Assembly (NCBI GenBank): GCA_002314445.1
Contig: DCFX01000050.1
Coordinates: 1 to 54,376, forward strand
Source of the DNA: Treponema sp. UBA1793
GTDB taxonomy: Bacteria > Spirochaetota > Spirochaetia > Treponematales > Treponemataceae
Direction of reading: 5' to 3'
Length of the DNA: 54,376 nucleotides
Shown here: in pieces, positions 16,155-24,108 of the stretch
How the letters are laid out: each line of letters opens with the position of its first letter
How positions within the stretch are numbered: position 1 is the first letter of the stretch
The notes under the pieces: generated by a model
Databases searched by the model: none
Seen by the model: the letters and a program-made list of their open reading frames with translations, nothing else
Told to the model about the DNA's origin: nothing
Made by a program: the position numbers and the translations under genes

Positions 16155-16667
16155 ATGGCAGATAGTAGAAGAAAGACAGTAAATCCTGTTATATGGATCA
16201 TTATTGGAGTTGCAGTCGGTATATGTATTAAGCTGTTTATTATAGACTTTCTGCGCATATCGGGGACATCGATGGAGCCGGAAATACACAACGGTTCCAC
16301 CGTTTTTGTAAACAAACTTGCATACGGTCTTGTAAAACCGGGCAGCAGGATTTTTTTTGTACAGTGGTCGGAACCGAAGGCTGGCGATGTCGTTATTTAC
16401 CTGCACGACAACAAAATAGTCATAAAACGGTGCGCTGCCGTTTCCGGCACCCGTCTGGATTATTCGGCTGATTCAGGATATAGTCTGCATGTGGGAGCCT
16501 CTGAAATAACGCTGACAAAAGAGCAGTACGAGCTGATGCATACGTCATTATTCGTACCGGACGGATATATTCTTGCAATCGGGGATAATTATGCCGATTC
16601 GATTGATTCCCGCAGCTATGGATTTGTTTCAGTAAAAAATGTGGTGGGAAGGGTCATCGGCAAATGA
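16155..16667 (+). CDS. lepB: Signal peptidase I
   Basis: This serine/lysine protease removes signal peptides from exported proteins at the inner membrane. The 170-residue protein has one N-terminal membrane segment (about 11-31). The catalytic serine is Ser39 in GTSMEP, the general-base lysine is Lys91 in IVIKRCAAVSG, and the closing box is GDNYADSIDSRSYGFV. It is a short, Gram-positive-like form. The ATG stands 6 nt after a -10 box, which suggests a leaderless message. The last four bases overlap the PBP start (ATGA). Confidence 0.92.
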   Translation: MADSRRKTVNPVIWIIIGVAVGICIKLFIIDFLRISGTSMEPEIHNGSTVFVNKLAYGLVKPGSRIFFVQWSEPKAGDVVIYLHDNKIVIKRCAAVSGTRLDYSADSGYSLHVGASEITLTKEQYELMHTSLFVPDGYILAIGDNYADSIDSRSYGFVSVKNVVGRVIGK

Positions 16668-18535
16668 ACGATTTTTTCCGCAAAAAAAGGGTTATCGGCT
16701 CTGCAATAATCATCACGGTATTCGCCGGATACACTATTGCAAAATATGCCCGGCTTGCGTATACGCCAGTCGAGCAGATAACGGCACGTCCGCAGGTCTC
16801 TGAACGGGGAGCAATAGTAGACAGGTCAGGAAAACCGCTGGCAGTCCAGACGAATTTCTATCATGTCGGTGTTACACCGCATCTTATTACGAATATTCCT
16901 GCTTTTGCAAAAGACGTCGCCCCCTCTCTTGATATGAATGAAGACGAAATCATATCGATACTGAACAATGCAAAAGAAAGCAGTTTTGTTTATCTCAAGA
17001 AAAAAATAGATCAGACTGCATACGATCAGATTAAGCAGATAACGGACGCAAAAAAATACACGTTCGTGCGGTACGACCGTATTCCGGGGCGTGTATATCC
17101 CGAAAACGCACTTGCCTCCCAGCTTATCGGTTATATGGGTGACGACGGCAACGGGCTGTCAGGAATTGAATATTCCATGCAGTCGATGCTGTCTCCATCT
17201 TCTCCTGCGGATTCCGAAAAAATTGAGCAGGGCCGCAACGTGTACCTTACGATTGACGCAAATCTCCAGTACAAACTTGAGCAGATTTCAAGAAAAGCAA
17301 TGGCCGATACGCAGGCAGCGTGCTTGATGCTTATCGCAGCAGAGGCAAAGACCGGTGAAATTCTTTCGTATATCAGCCTGCCTTCCCCAAATCTCAATGA
17401 ATACAGTTTTGCAACAGCTGATGAAACTGTCGACCGTCCAGCAATGACGGCGTACGAACCCGGCTCCGTGTTTAAAATTTTTACGGTAGCCATTCTGTAC
17501 GACGAAGGGCTTATCAAACCGGACGACAGCTTTTACTGCGACGGCGTATACGAGAAAAAGATTCCCGGCGGCGAAACGATACGCATAAAATGTCTTGACC
17601 ATCACGGCTGGGTCACGCCCCGCGATGCGCTCCGCGTCTCCTGCAACGATGCAATAGGGCAGATGAGCGACAGAATCGACGAAGATGAATTCATTGCCAG
17701 ATTACGAGAGCTCGGTTTCGGGTCGCGTACGGGCGTTGAACTTCCCGGTGAAACGGCAGGTTCCGTAAAGGATCCGAACAGCAGGCTGTGGTCGGCACGT
17801 TCAAAACCGACAATCGCAATCGGTCAGGAAATAAGCGTCTCTGCGCTTCAAATGGTGCAGGCGGCCACCGCCATAGCAGACAACGGTATTCCGGTTCAGC
17901 TCACGGTTGTAAAACGCATTACGAACAAAGACGGTTCCGTATATTACGACCACCAGAATCAGTATAAAAAACGCATATTCAAGGAATCAACGGCGAAGTA
18001 TCTGCTGAGCTGCATGGAAACGACGGCTACGTCGGGAACCGGTTCGCGCGCAAATCTGGGCGATATTTCAATCGGTGTAAAAACAGGAACAGCCCAGATG
18101 GCCGACAAAAGAAGCGGAGGCTACAGCGAAACGGATTTCCTTTCAAATTGTATTGCTGTATTCCCGATAGAAGACCCGCAGATAATCCTCTACATTGTCA
18201 TTGAAAAAGCTAAAGGTGAAACATATGCAGGACGCATCGTCGCGCCTGTTATTGCCGAAGCGGCTGACACCATTATCGACCATCTGGGAATGAGCCGCGG
18301 AGGAGCGGCGTCAGTATCCCACAGTGGACGCATTATGATTCCCGCGGGGAAACAGCTCAAAATAGGCAGCAGGCTTCCCGACTTTACCGGCATGTCAAAA
18401 CGCGACCTGCTGCCGCTCCTGGAACGCGGAGACATGCAGATAAAAATGAACGGCAACGGCTGGGTCACGAGCCAGAATCCGGCGCCGGGAACACCTGTCA
18501 CGGAGAATATGGAAATTGAACTCAATCTGGAATAA
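16664..18535 (+). CDS. Class B penicillin-binding protein with C-terminal PASTA domain (FtsI/Pbp2-like transpeptidase)
   Basis: This transpeptidase cross-links peptidoglycan in the periplasm. The 623-residue product has an N-terminal anchor (about 10-32), a PBP dimerisation domain beginning near RGAIVDRSG (48-56), and a transpeptidase domain with Ser268 in EPGSVFKIF, Ser326-Cys-Asn328 in RVSCNDA and Lys473-Thr-Gly in GVKTGTAQM. A single PASTA domain (about 565-623) ends the protein. The form resembles spirochaetal FtsI, but FtsI versus MrdA cannot be decided without neighbours such as ftsW or murE. It overlaps lepB upstream and the Maf-like gene downstream. Confidence 0.9.
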   Translation: MNDFFRKKRVIGSAIIITVFAGYTIAKYARLAYTPVEQITARPQVSERGAIVDRSGKPLAVQTNFYHVGVTPHLITNIPAFAKDVAPSLDMNEDEIISILNNAKESSFVYLKKKIDQTAYDQIKQITDAKKYTFVRYDRIPGRVYPENALASQLIGYMGDDGNGLSGIEYSMQSMLSPSSPADSEKIEQGRNVYLTIDANLQYKLEQISRKAMADTQAACLMLIAAEAKTGEILSYISLPSPNLNEYSFATADETVDRPAMTAYEPGSVFKIFTVAILYDEGLIKPDDSFYCDGVYEKKIPGGETIRIKCLDHHGWVTPRDALRVSCNDAIGQMSDRIDEDEFIARLRELGFGSRTGVELPGETAGSVKDPNSRLWSARSKPTIAIGQEISVSALQMVQAATAIADNGIPVQLTVVKRITNKDGSVYYDHQNQYKKRIFKESTAKYLLSCMETTATSGTGSRANLGDISIGVKTGTAQMADKRSGGYSETDFLSNCIAVFPIEDPQIILYIVIEKAKGETYAGRIVAPVIAEAADTIIDHLGMSRGGAASVSHSGRIMIPAGKQLKIGSRLPDFTGMSKRDLLPLLERGDMQIKMNGNGWVTSQNPAPGTPVTENMEIELNLE

Positions 18536-20354
18536 AAACAGGGATTCGTTTACAGCCCGTTTTCCATCCCTTGCAGAGATGTTCTCTTCATTTCTTGCAA
18601 CGACGGATGCAGAAGATTCAATTCCGTTCTGGAACGTTATGAAGGCAAAAAACGGCAGCATAACGGCAACTGAAGACGGTACGCTGCTTCATTCATCATA
18701 TAATCCTGAAAAGGAATCTCTGCAGACGGTGCAGAAATCTGATTTTCAGGGATGTACCGCGGCCGTCTTCTGCGGTTTCGGCCTCGGATATACGCCTGTT
18801 GCATATGCGCAGGCATATCCCGGCCGCACGCTTGTCATCGTAGAACCCGACGCTGCTCATTTTTTTGCCGCCCTCGCGCTTATCGACTGGACGCCGGTAT
18901 TTGCCTGTCCGTCATGCATCATCGCCCTTGCCTGCCCTGCTGAGACTGTCATTCCGCTCATTGAACAGGCAGGTATCGCGCACAGCGCATTTTTTTCCGT
19001 TCCTTCGCAGACTGCTCACGCCCGGAATTACTTTGACACGGTACGCATACTTATAGACAGAAACCGCCGCAAGGATGAAATAAACACCGCAACGCTTGAA
19101 CGTTTTTCAAAGCTGTGGATGCGGAACATCTGTGCAAATATCAGCCAGTACGGCAGGCTCGACGGTGTGAACATATATGCCGGAAAAGCGTCATCCCTTC
19201 CCTTTACGCTCATCGCAGCCGGCCCTTCGCTGGAAGACATACTGCCGTACCTTGGGGAAATAAAAAAACGGTCGGTTATTGTCTGCGTGGACACGGCACT
19301 CAGGGCGTGCATGCGGGCAGGAGTGGAACCTGACTTCATCGTCATAGCGGATCCGCAGTACTATGCATACCGCCATATCGCAGGACTTTCAGCTCCTTCA
19401 AGCGTGCTTATAACGGAATCGGCCGTATATCCTGCCGTATACCGTTTTCCCTGCAGAAAGTACGTCCTCAGCTCGTCACTGTTCCCCGTCGGCCAGTGGT
19501 TTGAAAAAAAACTTGGAAAGAAGGGAGATTTGGGAGCTGGCGGTTCAGTCGCATCAAGTGCATGGAACTTTGCCTATCTTGCAGGCAGCAGGGAGATATA
19601 TGCGGCAGGGCTTGATCTGTCGTTTCCTGAGAAAAAAACACATATCAAAGGCAGTACGTTTGAACAGGAAGTCCATTCGTATTCTATCCGCACGCGGCCT
19701 GCCGAAACGGGAAATCTTCCGGCATTATTCTCTGCTGCAGCCGAATACGGTACTGATTACGCAGGGGAACCGGTTTTAACCGATTCCCGCATGAAAATGT
19801 TTGCATGGTGGTTTGAAAGCCGACTTGCATCCTGTCCGGCTGCAAGAACATATACGTTCTGCAAAAAGGGACTCTCAATTCCCGGAATTACGCCGATACT
19901 CATTGATGAATTTCTTGCAAAACCTGCTATAACTGTAGAAAAAAACATATTCTTTGAACAAAGTGAGCGGGCTTCAGGTACAGCGCATCCGTCGCAGAAA
20001 GAATTTGAGGCAGTATTCAGTGAGTTCAAGGCAGGGCTTTCCGGACTGTACGATACAGCAAGACATGCACAGCGCATCTGTGAAAGTGCATTATCCGCTC
20101 CGTCTTCGGCTTCTGCTTCTGCTTTCTCTGACTTACAGAGCAGGCTTTCCGTACTTGACAATAAAATAGCAGGCAGCAGTTTTAAGGAAATCGCAGCGCT
20201 CGTATTCCCCACGGAACGCCAGCTTGAACAGCGCATATCTGCGATGAAATTACCCGATGATACGGTACGCGCGGCCGAGGCACATTCGCTGCTGGTTTAC
20301 ACTGAAATCTGCCGGGCTGTAAAAGAATGCATGACACTGCTTGCCGCAAAATAA
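18516..20354 (+). CDS. Maf/DUF115 family protein (6-hydroxymethylpterin pyrophosphokinase MptE-like; motility-associated glycosyltransferase type)
   Basis: The 612-residue product has a Rossmann-like N-terminal region (VFCGFGLGYTPVAYA, about 84-98). The DUF115 core follows, with TLIAAGPSLEDILPYL (231-246), VDTALRACMRAGVEPDF (258-274) and the conserved IADPQ. Maf proteins of this fold transfer nonulosonic acids to flagellin in several bacteria; the archaeal MptE branch is a pterin kinase. Because treponemal flagellins are glycosylated, flagellin modification is the preferred role, but that is inference. Translation starts at a TTG (18516-18518) with GGAG 10 nt upstream, inside the end of the PBP gene. 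A sigma-28-type promoter begins 8 nt after its stop codon. Confidence 0.8.
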   Translation: MNSIWNKNRDSFTARFPSLAEMFSSFLATTDAEDSIPFWNVMKAKNGSITATEDGTLLHSSYNPEKESLQTVQKSDFQGCTAAVFCGFGLGYTPVAYAQAYPGRTLVIVEPDAAHFFAALALIDWTPVFACPSCIIALACPAETVIPLIEQAGIAHSAFFSVPSQTAHARNYFDTVRILIDRNRRKDEINTATLERFSKLWMRNICANISQYGRLDGVNIYAGKASSLPFTLIAAGPSLEDILPYLGEIKKRSVIVCVDTALRACMRAGVEPDFIVIADPQYYAYRHIAGLSAPSSVLITESAVYPAVYRFPCRKYVLSSSLFPVGQWFEKKLGKKGDLGAGGSVASSAWNFAYLAGSREIYAAGLDLSFPEKKTHIKGSTFEQEVHSYSIRTRPAETGNLPALFSAAAEYGTDYAGEPVLTDSRMKMFAWWFESRLASCPAARTYTFCKKGLSIPGITPILIDEFLAKPAITVEKNIFFEQSERASGTAHPSQKEFEAVFSEFKAGLSGLYDTARHAQRICESALSAPSSASASAFSDLQSRLSVLDNKIAGSSFKEIAALVFPTERQLEQRISAMKLPDDTVRAAEAHSLLVYTEICRAVKECMTLLAAK

Positions 20355-20362
20355 TTTCTTTG

Positions 20363-20389
20363 TAAAGTTTTTTCCGGTACTCCCGATAA
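20363..20389 (+). promoter_or_regulatory. Sigma-28 (FliA)-type promoter
   Basis: TAAAGTTT (20363-20370), an 11-nt spacer and CCCGATAA (20382-20389) match the flagellar sigma-28 consensus TAAAGTTT-N11-GCCGATAA at 15 of 16 positions. Nothing else in the window comes close. Transcription should start near 20395. The only thing between this point and the terminator at 20460-20502 is a short transcript. Confidence 0.8.
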
Positions 20390-20394
20390 TAAAT

Positions 20395-20502
20395 ATGTCA
20401 GGCACAGCGGACGGAACAGACATCCAGACGCCTGCATTGTATCTGACAGTATGTTTATGAAAAAGTTGAAAAACAGGTGAGAAGTTTTTCAACTTTTTTT
20501 TT
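20395..20502 (+). ncRNA. Candidate sigma-28-dependent small RNA, or leaderless 21-residue peptide gene
   Basis: The promoter at 20363 and the terminator at 20460-20502 delimit a transcript of about 105 nt. TGTCAG (20396-20401) can pair with CTGACA (20443-20448), giving a 5' stem-loop before the terminator hairpin. The same RNA contains an ATG at 20395, where transcription should begin, and the frame runs 21 codons (MSGTADGTDIQTPALYLTVC then Leu) to a TGA at 20458-20460 that touches the terminator. No ribosome-binding site exists, so this is either a regulatory RNA or a leaderless micropeptide. The neighbours, a Maf-like protein and an HD-GYP protein, suggest a motility link. Confidence 0.55.
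20460..20502 (+). terminator. Strong rho-independent terminator
   Basis: AAAAAGTTGAAAAAC (20460-20474) pairs perfectly with GTTTTTCAACTTTTT (20484-20498) around a 9-nt loop, and T residues continue to 20502. It closes the short sigma-28 transcript and also any read-through from the lepB operon. Confidence 0.9.
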
Positions 20503-20554
20503 ATTAACAAGTTCATCTTTTTCGTCTTTATGCCGATAGTATAGTAAGATTCCC

Positions 20555-21820
20555 ATGAATACATATAAAATTGATACTATAAAAGACGGTACCTCATTCA
20601 ATAATGACCTGCTCATTGATAAGCTGTTCATTATAGAACCACCGGGCGTTCCGGTCACGCAGGCTGTTCTCAAGGCGCTTGCCGAATGGGAATTCTCAGA
20701 ACTGATTTGCGATGGTACCGTAAGCCTCGGGAATATTTCGGTAACTGACAACGAAGACACTGATGCAACCGCGCCGACTTACAACGAAAACGAGTCGGGG
20801 AATGTGAGCAGTTCCGTAAAGCGCTCTCTTGAAGATGCTGCAAAATCCAGCTCATTTGAAAATTCAGAAAAATCACGGCTTGCTGCTGTTCAAAACGTAT
20901 ACAACGAATATATGAACTATATCAACTACGTGTATACGCGCTATGCCACGCATCGTGAAATAAATCAGAAAGAACTTGCCGACACAGTAAAAGACCTCTG
21001 CGTATTCATAAAGGAAAACAGACGGTACGTCCTCCGCATCACGCCATCGGCAAAAGCGCGCAGCAAAAACTTTTTGGTCATACATTCAATGCGGTCGACT
21101 GTACTTGCAATCACGATCGGACTGCAGCTGCATATGAGCCTGTCAAAACTCATCGAACTTGGAATTACCTGCCTGCTTCATGAAATCGGCATGATCCGTC
21201 TCCCCCCGCAGCTCTATCTGACTGATAAACAGCTTTCCCCGGGGGAACGCGCACAAATAGCGACACACCCCGTCATCGGTTTTGAAATCGTCAAGGAACT
21301 GAAATTCCCGCTTACTATACAGCTTGGTATTCTCGAACATCATGAAAAAGTAAACGGCACAGGATATCCAAGACATCTGACCGGCGACAAAATATCAGTC
21401 TACGCAAAGATTATCGCCGTCGCCTGTTCGTTTGAAGCTATTACAGCCCCCCGCGAATATAAGACAGAACGCTCCACTTTCGACGCAATGGTGGAAATGC
21501 TCAAAAACAGAAATCATCAGTATGATGAAACAGTCATCAAGGCGCTTCTGTACAGCCTCTCGCTCTTCCCTATCGGTGCATATGTATATCTTTCCAACGG
21601 AAAGATAGGACAGGTAACTGACGTGAATCCTGACAACCCCAAAAATCCTGTAGTCCAGCCGCTCGGTGAAAGAGAAACTGACGGAACACCAAAAACAGTA
21701 CAGACGAACGACTCCGATATGAGAATTATACGGGTTTTAAGCAAACAGGAACTCGAGGATGTCTTGAAAAGCCTTACTGCGATGGATGGAACAAAACACG
21801 CAGATGCTTCCGTTAATTAA
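20555..21820 (+). CDS. Degenerate HD-GYP domain protein
   Basis: The 421-residue protein has an N-terminal region of unknown fold with a Ser/Asn-rich linker (about 65-105), then an HD-GYP domain (about 165-350). HD-GYP enzymes hydrolyse c-di-GMP. Here the HD pair is His209-Glu210 (CLLHEIGMIRLP), the following Gly-Lys is Gly-Met, and the later metal-ligand Asp is Cys291 (AVACSFEAITAPREY). HHEKVNGTGYP (262-272) is intact. Metal binding is therefore likely weakened, and c-di-GMP binding without cleavage is plausible. No ribosome-binding site precedes the ATG. TATAGT ends 9 nt upstream, and GCCGATAG (20532-20539) gives a weaker sigma-28-like -10. The 3' end overlaps the convergent reductase gene by 8 bp. 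Confidence 0.8.
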   Translation: MNTYKIDTIKDGTSFNNDLLIDKLFIIEPPGVPVTQAVLKALAEWEFSELICDGTVSLGNISVTDNEDTDATAPTYNENESGNVSSSVKRSLEDAAKSSSFENSEKSRLAAVQNVYNEYMNYINYVYTRYATHREINQKELADTVKDLCVFIKENRRYVLRITPSAKARSKNFLVIHSMRSTVLAITIGLQLHMSLSKLIELGITCLLHEIGMIRLPPQLYLTDKQLSPGERAQIATHPVIGFEIVKELKFPLTIQLGILEHHEKVNGTGYPRHLTGDKISVYAKIIAVACSFEAITAPREYKTERSTFDAMVEMLKNRNHQYDETVIKALLYSLSLFPIGAYVYLSNGKIGQVTDVNPDNPKNPVVQPLGERETDGTPKTVQTNDSDMRIIRVLSKQELEDVLKSLTAMDGTKHADASVN

Positions 21821-22574
21821 AAAATGCCCTCGCCTTTTCAACATCCTGTTTGAATGTATCATCAACGACAGGAGGATGATCGTTAAAATAGAGAATCTGC
21901 GTAAGTTCTTCCACCGTACGTGCTCCCCAGAGAGGAATAACATTTTCATATTGATGAAGAAACCCGAACGCCAGCGGAATATTTGAAAGGATACCGCCGC
22001 ACAAAGGCTGCATCGCAATGAAACCCATATCGGATTTCGCACAAAGGTCCACAAGGGACGATGTAATAACAGGACTTATCATACAGAAAGGAAACTGCAG
22101 CGTTTCGTACATACCGCTGCGCACAACTTTTCCGGCAGTTTCATAATCTTCCGCTGCAACGCCAATGTGTCTGATTTTTCCCGCTTTTTTTAAATTAAGG
22201 AGTGTCGAATAAATACCGTCAGCACCCTCTTTTTCCGGCATGAAGTGGTCAATTTCATACTGATACAAATCTATGTAATCACAGTGCATTTCGTTAAGAC
22301 TTTCGTCAAGATCCCGCAGCACTTCCTTCCCCGATGGTGCCGAAGTCTTTGTCGCAACAATGACATTCTGCCGTATATCGTGCAGGGAATCGCCAAGGAG
22401 CTTTTCACTGTCAGACTGATTGCGCGACGTATCAAATAGATTGATTCCCGCGTCATATGCCCTGCGTATAAGCTGGGCTGCAGCATTGGCGTCAGGCACA
22501 TCTTTCAATGACATGGCGCCGAATGCTGTCCTGCTTACGAGAAGGTCTGTTTTTCCAAGCCTGACGTATTCCAC
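21813..22574 (-). CDS. Aldo/keto reductase family protein lacking catalytic Tyr and His
   Basis: The 253-residue protein has the aldo/keto reductase opening LGKTDLLVSRTAFGAM, then DAGINLFDTSRNQSDSEKLLG (about 41-61), ATKT with Lys76, and IRHIGVAAEDYE. Family members reduce carbonyls with NADPH through an Asp-Tyr-Lys-His tetrad. Asp48 and Lys76 are present, but the tyrosine position (AYGDSE pattern) is Gln53 and the histidine position (DLYQLH pattern) is Glu107. The C-terminus is also short. It may be inactive, use other residues, or act as a binding protein. The GTG start directly abuts the glyQS stop codon, so the two genes are cotranscribed. Confidence 0.8.
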   Translation of the reverse strand: MEYVRLGKTDLLVSRTAFGAMSLKDVPDANAAAQLIRRAYDAGINLFDTSRNQSDSEKLLGDSLHDIRQNVIVATKTSAPSGKEVLRDLDESLNEMHCDYIDLYQYEIDHFMPEKEGADGIYSTLLNLKKAGKIRHIGVAAEDYETAGKVVRSGMYETLQFPFCMISPVITSSLVDLCAKSDMGFIAMQPLCGGILSNIPLAFGFLHQYENVIPLWGARTVEELTQILYFNDHPPVVDDTFKQDVEKARAFFN

Positions 22575-24011
22575 TTATTTTTTTTCTACCGGTTTATAGT
22601 TTTTTACCGCCTTTTGCAGTTCAGGAATAAGATCTTCGCGTTTTACACGAATCTGTTCCATTGAATCGCGGAAGCGGATTGTAACCGTATTGTCTTCTTT
22701 CGTCTGGTAGTCGATAGTAACGCAGAACGGCGTACCGACTTCGTCCTGACGGCGGTAACGTTTGCCGATTGTACCGCTGATGTCATAATCCGTCACAAAA
22801 TCCTCTTTCAGTTCGTGCTGGATTTCTTTTGCAATTTCTGCAAGCCCGTCTTTCTTCATAATCGGAAGGACTGCAACAGTTATAGGCGCAAGGCGGGGAT
22901 CAAGATGCAGAACTGTGCGGTAGTCTTCTCCGCCGTCGGCAGCGACATTCTGTTCCTCGTATGCCTCGCAGAGGAACATGAGGAAATTGCGGTTCAGACC
23001 GGCAGATGTCTCAATAACATACGGAGTGTAGCGTTTGTTTCCGTCTTCCTGGTCTATGTATGACATATCCTTTCCGCTGAACTGAGAATGCTGCGTAAGG
23101 TCAAAATCAGTGCGGTTATGAACGCCCTCTATTTCCTCAAAACCAATCGGGAAATTATACTGGACGTCGTATGCGTCCTTGGCATAATGAGCAAGCTTGT
23201 CATGGTGATGCCACTGCAGGTTCTTTTCCGCAATGCCGTATTTCTTGTAGAAATTCCAGCGCTGCTGTCTCCAGTATTCGAACGTCTGCTCATCAGCACC
23301 CGGTTTGCAGAAATACTCCATTTCCATCTGCTCAAATTCACACGTACGGAAAATAAAGTTCTTGAAGATAATTTCGTTGCGGAATGATTTTCCGACCTGT
23401 GCGACGCCGAACGGAATTTTCATGCGGTTCGACTGGACAATGTTTTTAAAGTCAACAAAAATGCCCTGACACGTTTCGGGTCGAAGATATACGATTGAAG
23501 TATCACTTTCGACAGGCCCAAGGTGCGTCTTGAACATCAGGTTGAACTCGCGCACGTCCGTATAGTTGTGCTTACCGCATGTGGGACATGCAATAGTATT
23601 TTCTTCAATAAAAGCCTTCATCTCTTCATGCGTCATCGTATCGACAGGCTTCGGAGGCGTTATAGAATGCGATTTGCAGTAATCTTCAATCATCTGGTCG
23701 GCACGGAAACGGGATTTGCATTCCGTGCAGTCAATCATAGGGTCGGAGAAGTGTGCGACATGACCGCTTGCTTCCCACGTCGTATGGTGCATGAAAATTG
23801 ATGCATCAAGTCCGACTACGTCGTCATGAAGCTGTGTCATCTCTTTCCACCATGCAGCCTGAATATTCTTCTTCAGATCAACGCCCAGCGGGCCGTAATC
23901 CCACGCACCGGCCTGACCGCCGTAAATTTCGCTTGACTGGTATACAAAACCGCGCCGTTTGCACAGGCTGATAATTTTATCCAGCGTACACTTGTGATCA
24001 ACTTCTGCCAT
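22575..24011 (-). CDS. glyQS: Glycyl-tRNA synthetase, single-chain class II type
   Basis: The enzyme charges tRNA-Gly. The 478-residue protein is the homodimeric form, not the alpha2beta2 bacterial form. It begins with SLCKRRGFVYQSSEIYGG and then has GAWDYGPLGVDLKKN. Zinc-type cysteine pairs occur in CTECKSRF and CPTCGKHNY. Class II motifs follow: FRNEI with the preceding VAQVGKS, the FEQMEMEYF strand, and the C-terminal anticodon-binding domain (LAPITVAVLPIMKKDG onward). CAGGAG stands before the ATG. A 55-nt leader contains a small hairpin. The aldo/keto reductase homologue is translated from the same message. Confidence 0.97.
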   Translation of the reverse strand: MAEVDHKCTLDKIISLCKRRGFVYQSSEIYGGQAGAWDYGPLGVDLKKNIQAAWWKEMTQLHDDVVGLDASIFMHHTTWEASGHVAHFSDPMIDCTECKSRFRADQMIEDYCKSHSITPPKPVDTMTHEEMKAFIEENTIACPTCGKHNYTDVREFNLMFKTHLGPVESDTSIVYLRPETCQGIFVDFKNIVQSNRMKIPFGVAQVGKSFRNEIIFKNFIFRTCEFEQMEMEYFCKPGADEQTFEYWRQQRWNFYKKYGIAEKNLQWHHHDKLAHYAKDAYDVQYNFPIGFEEIEGVHNRTDFDLTQHSQFSGKDMSYIDQEDGNKRYTPYVIETSAGLNRNFLMFLCEAYEEQNVAADGGEDYRTVLHLDPRLAPITVAVLPIMKKDGLAEIAKEIQHELKEDFVTDYDISGTIGKRYRRQDEVGTPFCVTIDYQTKEDNTVTIRFRDSMEQIRVKREDLIPELQKAVKNYKPVEKK

Positions 24012-24028
24012 AATCTGGTAACTCCTGT

Positions 24029-24050
24029 CTCACTACCGGTTTGCAGTGAG
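24029..24050 (-). promoter_or_regulatory. Hairpin in the glyQS leader
   Basis: CTCACT (24029-24034) and AGTGAG (24045-24050) form a 6-bp stem ending just before the glyQS ribosome-binding site. It may modulate translation. It does not resemble a T-box or a glycine riboswitch, both of which need a much longer leader. Confidence 0.35.
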
Positions 24051-24072
24051 TATGTGTAATGATATGCCTATT

Positions 24073-24101
24073 AAAATAGCACAAATATATGGATTAAGCA
24101 A
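24073..24101 (-). promoter_or_regulatory. Promoter of glyQS
   Basis: On the minus strand TTGCTT (24096-24101), a 17-nt spacer and TATTTT (24073-24078) would start transcription near 24066, about 55 nt before the glyQS ATG. Confidence 0.6.
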
Positions 24102-24108
24102 TCAGAGT

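Noticed and set aside
24012..24072. T-box or glycine riboswitch before glyQS
   Set aside because: The leader is only about 55 nt with a 6-bp hairpin and has neither T-box nor glycine aptamer sequence.
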